Under the pieces are notes generated by a model. It was not told the origin of the DNA, did no database searches, and worked only from the letters and a program-made list of their open reading frames with translations. Of a DNA stretch of 64,000 bases, positions 48,884 through 62,200 are shown one piece after another (within the stretch, counting starts at the first letter, position 1; every line of letters begins with the position of its first letter). The DNA is taken from the NCBI GenBank assembly GCA_001584585.1, contig LSYV01000003.1, positions 2,561,703-2,625,702 on the forward strand. The letters run 5' to 3'. The translations under genes were made by a program, and so were the position numbers. The DNA comes from Gonium pectorale. Taxonomy: Eukaryota; Chlorophyta; Chlorophyceae; Chlamydomonadales; Volvocaceae.

Positions 48884-51800
48884 ATGCAGACTCGCGGCCT
48901 TCAGGGCCGATGCCGAGACTCCCGGCCCATCGCGACTCGCGGCCGACGCACCACCGTGTGCCCTAGAGCAACTGCCACTATGGAGCCCTCCACATCTGAG
49001 CCTGCAATCACCAGCGGGACTCAGTTCCTGCGTAAGCACATGCTAAAATTGGCTCCCTACACCCCGATTGAGCCGTTCGAGGTGCTCTCAGCTCGCTATG
49101 GGAGGAAGCCAGAGGACATCATTAAGCTTGATGCCAACGAAAACCCATATGGGCCGCCGCCCGAAGTTCGCCAGGCGCTTGGCAGCCTCTCGTTCCCGCA
49201 CATCTACCCGGACCCTGAGACACGCGCCCTGAGGAGAGCGCTTGCGGAGATGAACAATGTGCCAATCGAGAACCTGCTGGTGAGGAGCGTAATTGAGCTA
49301 GGACGTGGGCCACTGCTGGCTTAGCAGTGCCGCTAGAAGTGCACAAGTATTGGTTACATAATGCGACCAATTGTCTGGTGCGCGAGGGCGCCGCCGAGCA
49401 TTGGCGCGATGGCATGGCCCACTGCGCGTTGGTGTGCGCATAAGCAATCAAGCAGATTCATGATGCATAAGCTACGCACTGCCTGCCCCTGCATCGTCTC
49501 TGCCGGGGCCGTGCAAAGCGCAGCACCCTGTCTCGGGGGCGTTGGGGGTCCCCAGCAGCCCGCGCGGCGTGCAGACCAGGGCGGCCCCGCAGCAACCCCC
49601 CAACTCGTCAAGCATCCCTGTGCGGTGGGACGCTCCAGGACACACGCCCGTCCCACGCCACACCCATGGGCCCGCACACCTTCCCGCTCGGGCAAGCGCT
49701 CCTCTGAGAACACCTCCAACCTGCCTCCCCTAAGCCCTCCGTCTCCTTCTCATCCCCTCCTCAGCCAGCATGTGTCGCGCCCCTCCCGGCCGTCCCGCCC
49801 ATCCCGTGCCCCCTCTCCCGATTGCCAGGTTGGCTGCGGCGCCGACGAGCTGATCGACCTGCTGATGCGCTGCGTTCTGGAGCCGGGGGACCTCATCGTG
49901 GACTGCCCGCCCACCTTCACCATGTACTGCTTCGACGCGGACGTCAATGACGCGCGCGTGGTCACGGTGCCGCGCCTGCCCGGCTTCCGCATCGATGTCG
50001 AGGGGGTCAGGTTGGACGGGGCGGGGCCGACCGCGCATCGTGGGCACAGGGCCAGGGGGAGCGCAATGTGGCGGGGCAGGTGACCCATTGGAGCGGCATG
50101 TGGGTTGGTCGGGGCGGGCAAGGCGCGGCGCGGTGAGGCGGCCCGCCAGCGCGTGGCGGGGGTGAGAGGGGATCAGGTGAGGCACATGCGTCCCGAGTTG
50201 TGGGGGCAGGCAGAGCTGGCGGTGGAACTCGGGGCCCGGACGAGGTGGTGCGTGGGTTGCAGTCGGCAAAGCTGGCAGGGTGCGCCCCACGTCCGGGGCT
50301 CTGTTGGGACTCGGGGCAGGGCGATGGGCGACGCAGCCTGGTGGCAAGCGAAGAGGAGAGGGAGTCCAAGTTAAGGCTCGCGTTGGCGCCCTTGCCATGG
50401 GCTGCGGATGCCGTGTAAGCGCTGTTGCGCAGCGGGGGAGGGGAACACTGGGTGGGGCACTAAAGCTGGCGGACGTAGGGCCCCGGTGGACGGTGACGCT
50501 GGGGTTCGTCGGCGGCGCTCTCCGTGGCGACGACGGCCCAAGCTGCGGGGACTGCCCTGTGGACTGCAGGCTGAGTGGCGATTGGAGCTATGACGTTGGT
50601 ACAATAGTGCACGGGGCGTCAAGGCGGGGTGGAAGCGGCACGCCGTCGGCGCTGCTCGGTGCCTCGGCGCTGCGGACAGGGCGGGATGTCGCGGCCGTCG
50701 CTACGGGCCTTACTTCCCCGGGCCTCGACGGCTCGAGCCACATCCATGCCCCCGGCCCCACAGGCCTCTGAAGGAATCGCCCCTGCCCCAGCGGGCCTGC
50801 CTGCTGCGCCAGACCCGGTTGCCGACCCTCCATATGCTGCTCGCTCCCCCCTTCCCGTCCCCCCACACAGGCGGGCTGTGCAGGAGCACAAGCCCAAGGC
50901 GGTGTTCCTGACGTCGCCCAACAACCCGGATGGGTCCATGATCAGCGAGGTGGGGGCGTGCAAGCAGGCGGTGGGGGCGAAGGGGCGGTGTGGCCACGGC
51001 CGAATGCCAAGTCAGCCCAGCGGCCGGCGGACTAGCGGGCTGGCGGTAGCGTAGGGGCTTCCCTCGGGGGCCCCGAAGTTGTGGTGGCTGGAGTCGGTCA
51101 CCCGCCGCGTGGCTGGTACCGCCGCGTGGCTGGTACCGCCGCGTGGCTGGTACCGCCGCGTGGCTGGTACACGCGCAGTGGGTGGGGACGGCACGGGAGG
51201 GGCGGGAGGTGTGGGCGGCCAGAGCCGAAGCGGCTGTGGGCTTTTGGGGCGGAGTTGCGAAGGCGAGAAGGAGGCGGACCACTGCTGTGGTGTGGGCGCC
51301 GACACCGCATCGGCTGTTGGGGCCCTGGGCTCCCGCCCCTCGCCCTCCCGGCCCCCCACCGCCCCACCTCAGCTTCTCTTAATGAGAACGCTTTGCAGCC
51401 TCGTACCCCCCACCCACCCACCGTCGTCATCATCCTCTTCATGCCCTCCCCCTCAACCCCTCCCCACGCCGTTCCCCCAGGCCGACCTGCTGTCCATCCT
51501 GGCGCTGCCGGTGCTGGTGGTGCTGGACGAGGCGTACATCGAGTTCAGCAGCGAGCAGTCCCGCATAGCCTGGGTTAACAAGTACCCCAACCTGGTGGTG
51601 CTGCGGACCTTCAGCAAGAGCGCGGGTGAGGAGGGGGCGGGGGCGGGGCTGCGGTTGCCGTGGGTCGGGCGGCGAGGGTGCACGAGAGTGCCTGGCCGCG
51701 CCCGAGGGACTGTCAGAGGCTCGGGAGGATGGGCTCAGGGCGTCCTAAGAGGATTGTGGGACACACTCGGTTTACGTTGCCCTTGCCTTGCCCCGCCTGC

Positions 51801-53262
51801 CTGCTGCCGCTTGCCAGCGCTGGCGGGCCTGCGTGTGGGCTACGGCGCCTTCCCTCGCGACATGATCGAGTACCTGTGGCGCGCCAAGCAGCCGTACAAC
51901 GTGTCGGTGGCGGCCGAGGTGGCGGCGTGCGCGGCGCTCACCAACATGCCCTACCTGAACCAGGTGCGCAGCAGCGGGCAGCAGGAGGAGAGGAGTCGGT
52001 GGGGGTCCGGTGGAAGGGGCGGGGCGGGAGGGCGGGCGGGCCTGGCCAGAGGGGGGCTCAAGCACAACCTGTTGTCTCTCCGGCGGGATGGGCAAAGGGA
52101 GGCGGAACGGCGCAGGACGGGCGGGGTGGGTGAAGGTGTAAGGGAGCAGGAGTGCCGGGCGGCGCCAGGCCAGGGCGCACATGCGGGGCTGTGGGTAATG
52201 GGGTCAAGGAACTGAGGACGGGCAGCGACATGCGGCGTACCGGCTGGCTAACCGCTGCCTTATTTGCAATGCACCCATTACTCCACGGTACCTAGTCATA
52301 TTCCGGTGAGCAGATAGGCCTGCTGTTCGGGCCCGGTCTAACTTCTTGAACTGATCACTTCCCCTCCCCTCTCCCCCTCAGGTCCGCGATGCGCTGGTGT
52401 CGGAGCGCGACCGGCTGTTCGCCCGCCTGCAGGAGGTGCCCTTCCTGGAGCCCTACCCCTCGCACGCCAACTTTATTCTCGCAAAGGTGCGGAGCGGCTT
52501 GGCCCCGGCGGCCCATGGGTCTCAGAGCATAGAAGGGTTACGCGCGCACCGGGAAAAGGCGGGGAATGACAAGCAGACGGCGCCGTGACTGCTGTGAGCG
52601 CGGTCCGGTGCCTGCCCGGCACGCCTCGGTTGCTGCCCACCAGCTCCTCACACCGTCTGCTCCCGGACCCACGCTCTTGTGCACGCTGCCAGCTGCCAGC
52701 TGCCACGCACCCACGGGCCCACGCCACGCCACGCCGCCTCCTCGCGCGCCCGCTGCTCCCGCCCGGCTCCCGCGTCTCTCCGTCGCCCACCGTGTCACCG
52801 CGCCACGAGCCACCCATGCTCTCAGCAAGCAGCAGTCATGCCCTCCCAACCGGGCCTTCGCCTCCCGGCACTGCCGCCCTCCGCCACCGCCGCCTTCCAG
52901 CACCAGCACCACCACCAGCACCAGCACCACCGCCACCGCTGCCAACCGACCGCACCACGCAGCACGGCCCATGCACACCGGCGTGTCCTCACAAACCTGG
53001 GATTCTCAACCTTTTCGACCTACCCCTCATCCCGCACCGCATGCTCGTCGGCCCTATGTCCTTAATCCCCCCACATCCCCTCCCCCCCACCCCGCAGGTG
53101 ACCGGCGGCCGCGACGCCAAGGCGGTCAAGGACGCGCTGGCGCAGCAGCACGGCATCATGGTGCGCCACTATGCCAAGAAGGAGCTGTCGGGGTACATCC
53201 GCGTGTCGGTGGGGCGCCCGGAGCACACCGACAAGCTCATAGACGCCCTCAAGCAGCTGTAA
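48884..53262 (+). CDS. hisC: Histidinol-phosphate aminotransferase, plastid-targeted
   Basis: Seven exons join in phase: 48884-49279, 49829-50010, 50871-50949, 51481-51625, 51818-51963, 52382-52486 and 53098-53262, giving 405 residues. The enzyme uses pyridoxal phosphate to convert imidazole-acetol phosphate and glutamate to histidinol phosphate and 2-oxoglutarate in histidine synthesis. Landmarks: [51 protein letters not shown], the PLP-lysine site [17 protein letters not shown] (Lys about 265), ANFILAK and SGYIRVSVG. The first ~40 residues are Arg/Thr-rich with few acidic residues, typical of a chloroplast transit peptide. The ATG at 48884 is the first in frame and supplies that peptide. 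The introns are long and GC-rich; the third holds a 17-bp minisatellite. I know the plastid enzyme by the bacterial symbol hisC. Confidence 0.96.
51104..51170. repeat. 17-bp minisatellite, four copies, in hisC intron
   Basis: The unit GCCGCGTGGCTGGTACC repeats four times without a mismatch (the last copy lacks one base). It lies in the intron between the third and fourth exons. Perfect identity suggests recent expansion by slippage. Confidence 0.95.
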
Positions 53263-55558
53263 GCGCAACACACGCGACGGCAGCGGCGAAGGCGACGGAG
53301 GCCGAGGCGGCGGCCGTGGCGGTTGTGAGCCGGCTGGCAGCGCGGTGGGGCGCGGCTGCGGGAGAGCGGCTGTAGTGGCGGCTGTTTGAGCGACAGCGGC
53401 TGTGCAGCGGCTGCGGGAGGGGGGAGCTTGGAGGGGCCTGACGCGCTCCGGATGGCGGGGCGATGGGGAAAGGGCAGGCGTGCGCCTGGGGGGGCCCAGG
53501 AGTTGGGTGCAAGGAAGCGGGGCAAGAGGTGGCAGTGAGGTAGTGAGGGGATGCACGCGGCAACGGCGTCGCGAGCCAAGCGGGCAGCGCAGCCGGGCGT
53601 TTTACTGAACTGTGTGGTGGGTGGTGGGTGTGGCCTATGTTTTGTGCCTCATCTCTGGTGATCGATCGTGACCGTGTGGGTATCCGTGTATTTTCCTGGG
53701 GAGGGGGCGAAGGGAGTTGTGTGTTGGGACGGTGGCGTTGGGGAGTGGCGTTTTGCGGGAACCTCCGGGCGGAACGCACGCCGGCCTGCACCGAACACAA
53801 AGCGATGACAAGTTCACGTTGTGTGTGGGGCGCAGCTTGACTCAGCGTGTGGACCTCTGCGTGACGTGCTCCAGCGGTGTTGCCGGCATGCGGCGGCGTG
53901 CTGAGGGCACGGCCACGTGTGCCTTTGTGCGGGTCCCGGGGCTGAGCGCCCGGCGGCAAGCGGGGTTTGAAGGGTGGCCGAGGCGGGTCCTAGGGCAGCA
54001 CGGCCCACCCCTGCGCACAGCAACCCCGCGGTTTCCCCTGTGAAGGCGGCGTTAAGATTGCCCCGCTACCTGTGCAGTAGCGATGATCCAGAAAAGAAGA
54101 GAACCAGAAACGGGGAAGGCAGCAGCCTCTACGGACATACACACCCGAGGGTGCGAGGGGGGGGGGGGGTAGAAAAGTTTTTAACAGACCCCACGATCAT
54201 TTTCTTGTGAGGGGTCCGGGACCGAGGACCGACCGATCGTACGGCGCACACTTGTACGGCACATACCGTACGACAACACCAGAACCTGAGCCGTTTTTAA
54301 CGAAAGTTGCACCATTGGAACGCTCTCAGTAAGCTGTATACATATACACTTACAGATTGTATGTACAACTCTCATGGCACTGCGTCAGAGCAGACGTCTT
54401 GGCCGCCACCCACCCGACCACCCTGCTGAGGTATTTTTTTTAGGGGCATGCGGCCCCTACGGCCGTGCCCTCTAGCCCCGCCCTGGCTCCACTCTTCCCC
54501 CGCCAATTCCACGACAGCCGCTCTTCCTGAAGCCTCCTGGCCTTCGGCGCGCTCGCTGCCGCCCAGCGACGGCAAACGGCGCACCTCCGGACCGGGCGAC
54601 CGGGCGTCGGTGCCAGCTGCTGTGTGAGCCGCGGACACGTCAGGCACACTGGATGATAGTGGCCAGTCGTCCCACGCGCGTTACGGAATGAACTCTGAAG
54701 GGTTGTAACTCTGGAAGCTGGTCCAGTCGGGGACTCCGCCAGAGCTGCGGCAAGGTTGACGCACAGCGCTTCAGGCCCCATGGAAAGATGCGCGGCGCCG
54801 CTAGGTGAAGCAGAATGAAGCATGTAGCGGCGGGTAGGGAGGCATGGTCGACATCGGTCGGGCGATGGAACTAAGTCTTACTTCACAAATGCGGTAAAGT
54901 AATAGTTCTACATGCAAGGAGCCGAATGCAACAACTTGGAGTGAAAACGGAGCTCTGGGTAAAAAGATATGCGCACCATGTCAAAAACCCTGACCACCCT
55001 CCCGACCGACGACCGACCCCTGCCGTACAGTACACTCAGACGGGGGGCAATGCTCAAAGACTGAGGGGCTCTGCAGACTTTGCAGACGATACCGCCGGTC
55101 TTTGCGACGCCCTTCAGACGGGTGGGCACACCGGAGGCAAGTGTGTGAATCCTGCGGCTTGGACCTGCATAGCCCTTCCCCTCCGTTCCTGCAGCGGCTC
55201 CAGCAACGGGTCCAGCAACGGGTCCAGCAGCGGACCACACACACGCATTACCACGTTGCAGCACATGCGCCTGCCATCCACACCAGGCGGGCCAGCACAT
55301 ACAGCCCCTCCTCCCGCTGGTGATCAGCCGGTGCCCGGCCAATGGGATGGCCGCGGGACCCGCGGCGGAGGTGATCCAGCTTCCCCTGTCCCCCCGTGTA
55401 TCCCCCTACGGTCCCCAGAGCACAGGTCCAAGCGACGCGAGGTGCACTGGTGGCCCTGGGTGCCGCACCCCGCGCATGCCGTGTCCACGCGCGGCCACAT
55501 GCTGGGAGGCAAGAAAGCTACGCCGGGTAGAACTTGCGGGGACTGCTGGGAACATGCG
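53263..55558. other. Downstream flank of hisC, no supported gene
   Basis: This is the 3' flank of the histidinol-phosphate aminotransferase gene and spacer. Open frames here (for example minus 53249-53959 and minus 54440-54823) are GC-rich shadows without domains. A fragment at 54094-54157 resembles the dispersed repeats. Confidence 0.4.
54094..54157 (-). repeat. Diverged relative of the dispersed repeats
   Basis: An A-rich lead followed by AGAACCAGAAACGGGGAAGG matches 20306-20340. The continuation AGCCTCTACGGACATACACA resembles the GCCTCTACGGCCATAC segment of the ~100-bp repeat family. It therefore links the two repeat groups. Confidence 0.55.
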
Positions 55559-55666
55559 AAAAAAGAGAAACCTGCAGAGAAAGAGGGAGCCCGCCTCTAC
55601 GGCCATATACGCCCGAAGGCGCGACGTTTCCATTAGGGCGGGCGGGTACAGAGCAAGACATGTGAC
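55559..55666 (-). repeat. Dispersed ~100-bp repeat, copy 3 (left arm of inverted pair)
   Basis: It runs from AAAAAAGAGAAACCTGCAG to GAGCAAGACATGTGACG and is nearly identical to copy 2. After its end, GTGACGT is repeated two or three times. Together with copy 4 in opposite orientation it forms an inverted repeat with arms of about 108 bases and a spacer of about 170 bases. Confidence 0.88.
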
Positions 55667-55833
55667 GTGTGACGTGTGACGAACACGGACTTGCAAGACG
55701 CTAAGCTCGTGGGGCCCGGACCGTGGTGGCAGCAGCAAGCACGAAGGGCAAACCTCGAAAGCTGCGCTCCTCAGATGCACCAGAGTGCTGGAACCCTGCA
55801 CGCAGCTGAGCACGGAAGCCCACCACGGGGGGG

Positions 55834-55957
55834 GACGGGACGAACGTCACATGTCTTGCTCTGTACCCGCCCGCCTTATTGGAAACGTCGCGCCTTCGGG
55901 CGTGTATGGCCGTAGAGGCGGGCTCCCTCTTTCTATGCAGGTTTCTCTCTTTTTTCC
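55834..55957 (+). repeat. Dispersed ~100-bp repeat, copy 4 (right arm of inverted pair)
   Basis: This is the reverse complement of copy 3 with a few differences, extended on its left to GGGACGAACGTCACATGTC, which copy 2 also carries. It lies about 260 bases upstream of the start codon of the B3-SET gene, so it may sit in that gene's promoter or 5' leader. Confidence 0.88.
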
Positions 55958-56216
55958 CACCACTAACCTTGTTTTCCCGGGCACCCGTACCCTGACCGTG
56001 TGTCACACCCAGACGCGCACGGGAGCAAATGCCGAAGCCGCTGCGCCTCTCTCATGCTTTGCTAACGGGTATTATGCTTGTATAACTTACAGCTGCACCC
56101 AGAGAACGGCACGCAATGAAAAACTATCCTGACTTTGCCGGCTGGTCGAAAGCAGTCAGAGGACTTTGCTTTGGCGTGCGTTGAATGTAGAGTCTGCTTG
56201 GCTCGGCGCTTGCGCT

Positions 56217-59200
56217 ATGGCGGGCGAAGGTGGAGATGCCCCGGCCAACGCAAGCCCCGTGACGATCGCTACATCCAGCTGCCCTAATGCTGTGCCGGAG
56301 GGCAATGTAAGGCAAGGTGACGCACAAGCCCTTGGGACCACCCCGATGCTGCCCGGTTCGGCCCAGGGCTCAGGTAGGGCAGACTTCAGATGAAAGACAT
56401 GAACGGCCTTAAAAGCTGGTTGTGCGCGGACCCTGTGCATGGGGTGCACTACGGTGCACCCTGCTGTGCATGCGATGCGGGCATTTTTGCTGCCTGCTGA
56501 CGCAAGAGCTCCCCGGAACGTCACTGCAGATGCGCCTCGCCTTTCGGCTGCTGCTCGGCTGCGCAGCAAGCTCAAGAAGAAGCCCATATTCGTAACCGGG
56601 GCCCCGACATCGGCAACGGCGCCACAGCTGCCCTTTCCAAGGGAACATGTGGATCCTAAGCCGCCGCCACCGGAAGCAGCCAGCCATGCGGTTGAGCCTC
56701 TGGCTTTCTCTGCGGCCTCGGGTGGAACCGGAGGTCGCGGAGACGGCGGGACTCCAGCACAAGGGGGTGTGTCTGCACCGCAGCCCTCGTCACCGCCACC
56801 ACCACAGCCACAGCCAGGACCTGCACATGAACCATCGCGGCCGGAGCCTTCCCCACAACCGGAACCGCATTTGCGATTGACGCCGCAGCAACAACGCGTG
56901 GCAGCCCCGCAGCTGCAGGAGCTGCCGAAGCCGAGCCCACAGTTGACGGCAACGGCGGCCAGTTCGCGTGAAGAGTTGCCCCAGCCACCCAACCAGGAGG
57001 GGGTTGGACCCCAGATGCTGGAGCCGCTCCTGGCGGCGGCGGCGGCGCTGGTGCCTGGGGTAGCGGGCATCCATGCCGCGCTGGACGCGGCGCAGCCGGG
57101 GGCCGAGCCTCCGCACTCAACACGCAGCACTGGACCCGGAGTCCAGGCGACGGCGGCGGCTGTGGCTACTGCTTCGGCGGTGGCGCCCGCGGCCGCGCCT
57201 GCGGATCCGGCTGCTGCACCTGCAGGAGTGCCGGCAGAGGGCCGGGATGCCAAGCCAGGGGCTGCGACAGCTGCAGCGCAACGGGAGGGCGGCGTGGCGC
57301 CGGCACGCGGCCGGACCGTGGCCGGCGCCATCGCCGCGTCGCGCAACATGATCCGTGGTCCGCTGCCTCTGAGATCTAAGCGCAACAGTACGCCGCCGCC
57401 GCCGCCGGGCGCTGCTGTGATCGAGGGGCCATGTGCGACGGCGGCGGGCGCGCTGCCGCTGCTGCCGCCACATGCTGAGCTGGCACCCAATCTGGCACCC
57501 AAGCTGGCGGAGGCTACGCAGAGTGTGCCGAGCCAGGAGCACCAGGCAACTTCTGCACCCCGGCAGCCCTTGGTGGACAGCATGGCAACTGTCCAGCTAG
57601 CGCCACTACCAGCTGCGACAGCTGGCAACGCGCGGCCGTGCGCTTCCTCGGGGTTCGCGACCCCGGGGGCTCTGGCGGAGCCAGAGCGGCCGGCTACGAG
57701 TCTGCGTCGGTCAGCGGAAACCGCGCCGCAAGGCGCTAAGGCAGACACGATGTCGGCTGCGGAGTGCGTTGTGGCGCCGGAGGCAGCAGACGGATCGGAC
57801 GCGATCGCAGAGACTGCGGGCGCAGCACGGACTGCAGGCGGCGCAGGTGGCTTGCAAGCGGCGAGCCCGGCGTCGGCGGATAGGGATGCGGTCGCGACGG
57901 CGGCCGCGCCGTTGGCTGGGCCCCCGCGTGAGGCGCGTACGTCGACCGGCGGGGCGCCGCGGCCTGCCGATGCCCGCGCCCGCGCTAGCGTGCCACCGGC
58001 AGCGGCGACTGGTGCAGGCGTGTGCAGAGACGCCGGCGGCGGAGGCAACGCGGAGCGGCCAGCGCCCGGCGGTGCGGATGCCGGCGGTGTGGATGCCGGC
58101 GGACCTACCAATGTCGCCCCGGCTGCACCGGTCCCGGCTCGGCCCTTCTCCTTTGTTGTTGAGGTGGTCTCATCCATGATGGACAAGGGCATATGGGTCA
58201 CTGGCAGGACCATCATGAAAGCCGGCTTCCAGTGCGCGGAGGAACTGGGGCCAATAAGCACTGATCAAGAGCCTAAACCCCTGCAAGTGCTGCCAGGATC
58301 CAACCTCCAGAAACACATGGTCGGCAGCGGCGGCGCCCCCGTCCTCGCATTTGAGGTCCTACTCAAGTTGGACTGGCCAGGAGACCCGCAGCGCTGGAAG
58401 CTGCGGATCAAGGGCAAGAAGCGCTGGTTGGAGCAGGCGGGCATTTGTGTTGGGGACCGGGTGAGGATCTCGTACGCCCCTAAGCGGGGATACATTCTTG
58501 AGCTGGTGGAGCGCGGACCTATGGCCGACGAGGGCACGCCAGGCGCGGTCGGCGCCGGCGCCGTCGGCGTCAACAGCGATGGCGATGGCGGCGGCACGGG
58601 CGCTGGCGGGACAGCCGGCGGCGCCACAGTCCTATCCGGCTCCGCCCTCCGCCAGGCTGCCAGCTCTTGCGGTGTGGCTGCGCAGGTGGGCAGCTGTGAG
58701 CCGGGCGCCGTTGCAGTCAGCGAGCGAGACAGCTTGGCGAGCGCCGGCGCGGGCTCGGCGGTGGAGAGCGCGGGGCCGGGGGAGGCGCCAGACGCCAGAG
58801 CCGTTCACAAGCCAGGCAGCCGGGCCGAGCGGGAGGGCGCAGAGAGCGCCCCGGCAGCGGACTCACGCGCCGGCGTCCAGGCCCGCGGAGAGCCGCCCGT
58901 ACCCGAGTCAGCGCAGGCGGGCGGCGGGGGGGCGGGGCCGGCGACGGCGTCGCTGCGCAAGCCCGGGCACAAAGCGGCCCGGGACCCTGCACAGGAGCAG
59001 GAGGAGCAGGAGCGAGAGCCAGCCGGCAGGGCTGCGAGCGGACTGCCCTCGGCCGGAGTAGCAACGACCGGACCGCAGCGGGAGGTCGCGGCGGCGGTGC
59101 CCGCTCCGGCTGCGCCCAAGGGCGGCCGCGCACCCGCGCGTGGGCCCGCGGCGGGTGCGCCGAAAGGGGCGGCCGGTGCATCTCCTCCCGCAGCAAAGCC

Positions 59201-62200
59201 ATCCGCGGGCGCCAAACAGGCTCGGCCCGACGCCCTGCAGGCAAGGGTCGCAGGCGGGCCGGGCACGGGGCCGCCCGCTAAGCGGCCCTGCCGGGAGGGG
59301 CCGCCTGCTGCGGAGGACGTGCCGATGGTCTGGCGCAAGCTGGTCAAGAACGATCTGCAACGGCACCAGCTTAATTTCGTGGCGGGCCTGGCAAAGCTGT
59401 TCGGCGACCAGGAGCGCGAGATTGATCTCATCGAGGAGGCCGGTGGCAACAAGGCCTGGAAGGTGGGGCGGCGGCGAGCTGTGCGGGGGGGGGGGGGCGG
59501 GTCCTCAGCGGAGCGCGGCGTCCGGTCAGCGGGACAGGTTCGGCCCGACAGAGTGCACCGACAGTGTTTTGCCCGTGGCGCCTGGTCAGCCCCACCCGAC
59601 CGCGCGTACCTTACCCGGGCTACAGTATGTTGTCACAGGCAGGGCGCGTGCTGCCTGATCCATGTGACCGGGCGGCGGGAGCCGCTGCGATGGCTCGCGG
59701 GGACCCCGCTCCGTGTCGCCCCTGCAGGTCACGCTGCGGAAGCTGTCCGGAAAGAGGATTATTTCTGGCATGCAACCTGTTTTCAGCTACTTTGGAGCAG
59801 TGGCTGGCGATGCTTTGGGCTTCCGGCCGGGCAGCCCCGAGTCCACCTTCATTGTGGCGCACATGCGCGGCGCGGCGGCGCCTGCGGGCGCCGTGGCAGC
59901 TACGGGCCTAGTGACAGGAGCGGCAACGGCAACGACGGCGGCGACAGCAGCAGCGGAGACGCCGCCGCTGGGGCCAACAGGAGCCCAGCGCCTGTCACCG
60001 AGCTCCTCGGCGCCGCAAGCGGGTGGTTCCGGGCCTGGCCCCAAGCCCGCACCGGCGGCGCCTGCGCTCCCGGCGCTGGAGCTGCTCTCGCAGGATCCCG
60101 ACATGACGCCGGCGCGCTGCCTCACGCGCGAGCGCCTCCGCGGGGACTGCTTCGGCCCCGAGGCCCTGCGGCCGAGTGTCAAGCCGGAGCCTGAGGCGGG
60201 GCCGGCACCGGGGCCAGCACCGGGGCCTGTGAATGGGCTTGGGGTGGCGGGGCGCGAGGAGCTGCGCATTGGCGGCGTTGTCTTTGGCGCCGGCAATGTG
60301 GCCGCGCACGCCCGCACCGCCGCCGCCGCCTGGTTCGCCCGCCGTCGTGCTGAGGGCGCCGCAGCGGCGCCCCTGTGCACCATCCCTGGCCTTGACGCCA
60401 CGGGCCGCCTGCTGGCCGGCTGGCCGGCGCGTCGGTGGCACAAACACTTCCGGCCCTGGACACCGCAGCAGGAGCCAGGCGCCGCTGCCGCGGCCGCTGC
60501 TACAGCCCAGCCCACTGTGCCGCAACTCGACATGTCGAGGATTATCTCGGGCGTTTGCGAGCTGATGGGCCTTCAGCTCGACGGGGAAGGGGACGACGGC
60601 GGTGGAGCCGACCCGTGGGTCGCGCCCTCGGGCACCAACGATGCCGCGCTCTTGAAGCGGCTGCCGGCAACGCCCGTGCACCTGCCGGGCCTGAGGCGCT
60701 GCCGCGACGACGCGCGCGGCGGCCTGGGCGTCTGTACCGACGTGCCCGTGCCCCCTAGCACGGTGTTGGGCGTGCTGTCGGGCTATGTGCTGCAGGGCCG
60801 CCGCGGCGGGCCCTGGGACGAAGGCCCGGGAGATGGGTGCGGCGGCGGGGGTGCCGGCGGCGGCACCGACAACGCGGCGCAGTACAGCCAAGGGGGCGTC
60901 AAGGACATTGCAGACGAAGAAGCCGTCAAGGAGCTATGCATCCGGGGTGACAAGTATTACGTGTGGAGGTTTCTTGCATTATCTTACCAGTTGCCATACC
61001 CGGACGAGCTGGCTGCTGCGGTGGAGACGCTGCTGGACAACGCTGAGGCTGGTGAGTGCGGCGGGGGGTGAAGTTTGCACGGGGGCTCGCGGCCCCGATC
61101 GGCTACTAATTTGGGTTGAAGCGTCTGTGCGCGGAGGGTACTGGGCAACTGGAGGATGCTGGAGCGGCGAGGGCTGCAATCTCCCTTGCGTTGACGTCCC
61201 TACGGCCGTCCCTACGGTGATTGCGGCTGGCTCAGCCTACTCCGCCTGGTAGCCCAGATGCGCTGCGCTGCTCCCACGACGCGCCCGCCCGCCTTGGCTG
61301 GCATGTTGCCTGACCGGCTGCTGAGCGTCATATGCGCCCTTATGCCCGTTGGCAACGACGACGTGACCCACACGCAGGTGCCGCCGCACAGTCCGAAGGC
61401 GGGGCGGGCCGGGGAGGCGCGTCGCGCGAGCCGCTGTGCAGCCGGCCCCACGTGCTGTGCATGCTCGGGTACGGCAACGTGCTGTCCCTCGTCAACGACG
61501 CGCGGCCGTCGGTTACCCTGGAGCAGGTGCTGCGCGCGGAAGAGGCGCAGGCGCTCGGAGTCTGCCAGCCAAATTGCTTGGTAAGCAGGAGATGGGAAAT
61601 GCGCTTCGGTGGCGGGTAGATTCGCATGTTGGTGGGAGTGCGCTTGCTGCGTGCAGAGGCTCGGTCAGCGAGACCGGTCGCCATTAGTCCTGGGCTGGTT
61701 CTGGGGCTGCGAGCTATTGGAGTTCTTGCGAGTCTCCCGCTCCTGTTTGCCAGCCAGCCAGCCAGCCAGCCAGCCCGCCCGCCAGCCCGTCGCATGGGCG
61801 GCGGGCTTGCGACAGCGGTTCGCACCGGCGCGCGTGCGCATCCCGGCGGCAGCACAACGCATGCGATACACCGGTGGAACGCCGCGCTCACCCAATCAGC
61901 ATGACCCAGCGCGTCTGACCCGTCCCCACCGCCCACCGCCCACCGCTCACCGCCTTCAGGTTCTCCCCGTGGCGGTCTGCGGTGTGGTACTGCCGGTTCT
62001 GGTGTCCCTGGGCGAGCTGCTATCCGATGACCAGCTGCTGGTGGACTACGGGACGGCCTGGTGGCGGGACATGGAGAGCGACTGGGAGCTGCTGAACGAT
62101 GCAGACATCCAGCCGGTGCGGGCCCTGCACGGCGACGCCGACCTGGACGCCGAGGTGGCGGCAGCGGCGGGGCCGGCGCAGCAGCAGCAGCAGCAGCCGG

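Noticed and set aside
56156..58261. 701-codon open frame on the minus strand
   Set aside because: It lies opposite the low-complexity exon of the B3-SET gene. High GC makes antisense frames stay open; the composition is Ala/Gly/Arg noise without domains or splice context.
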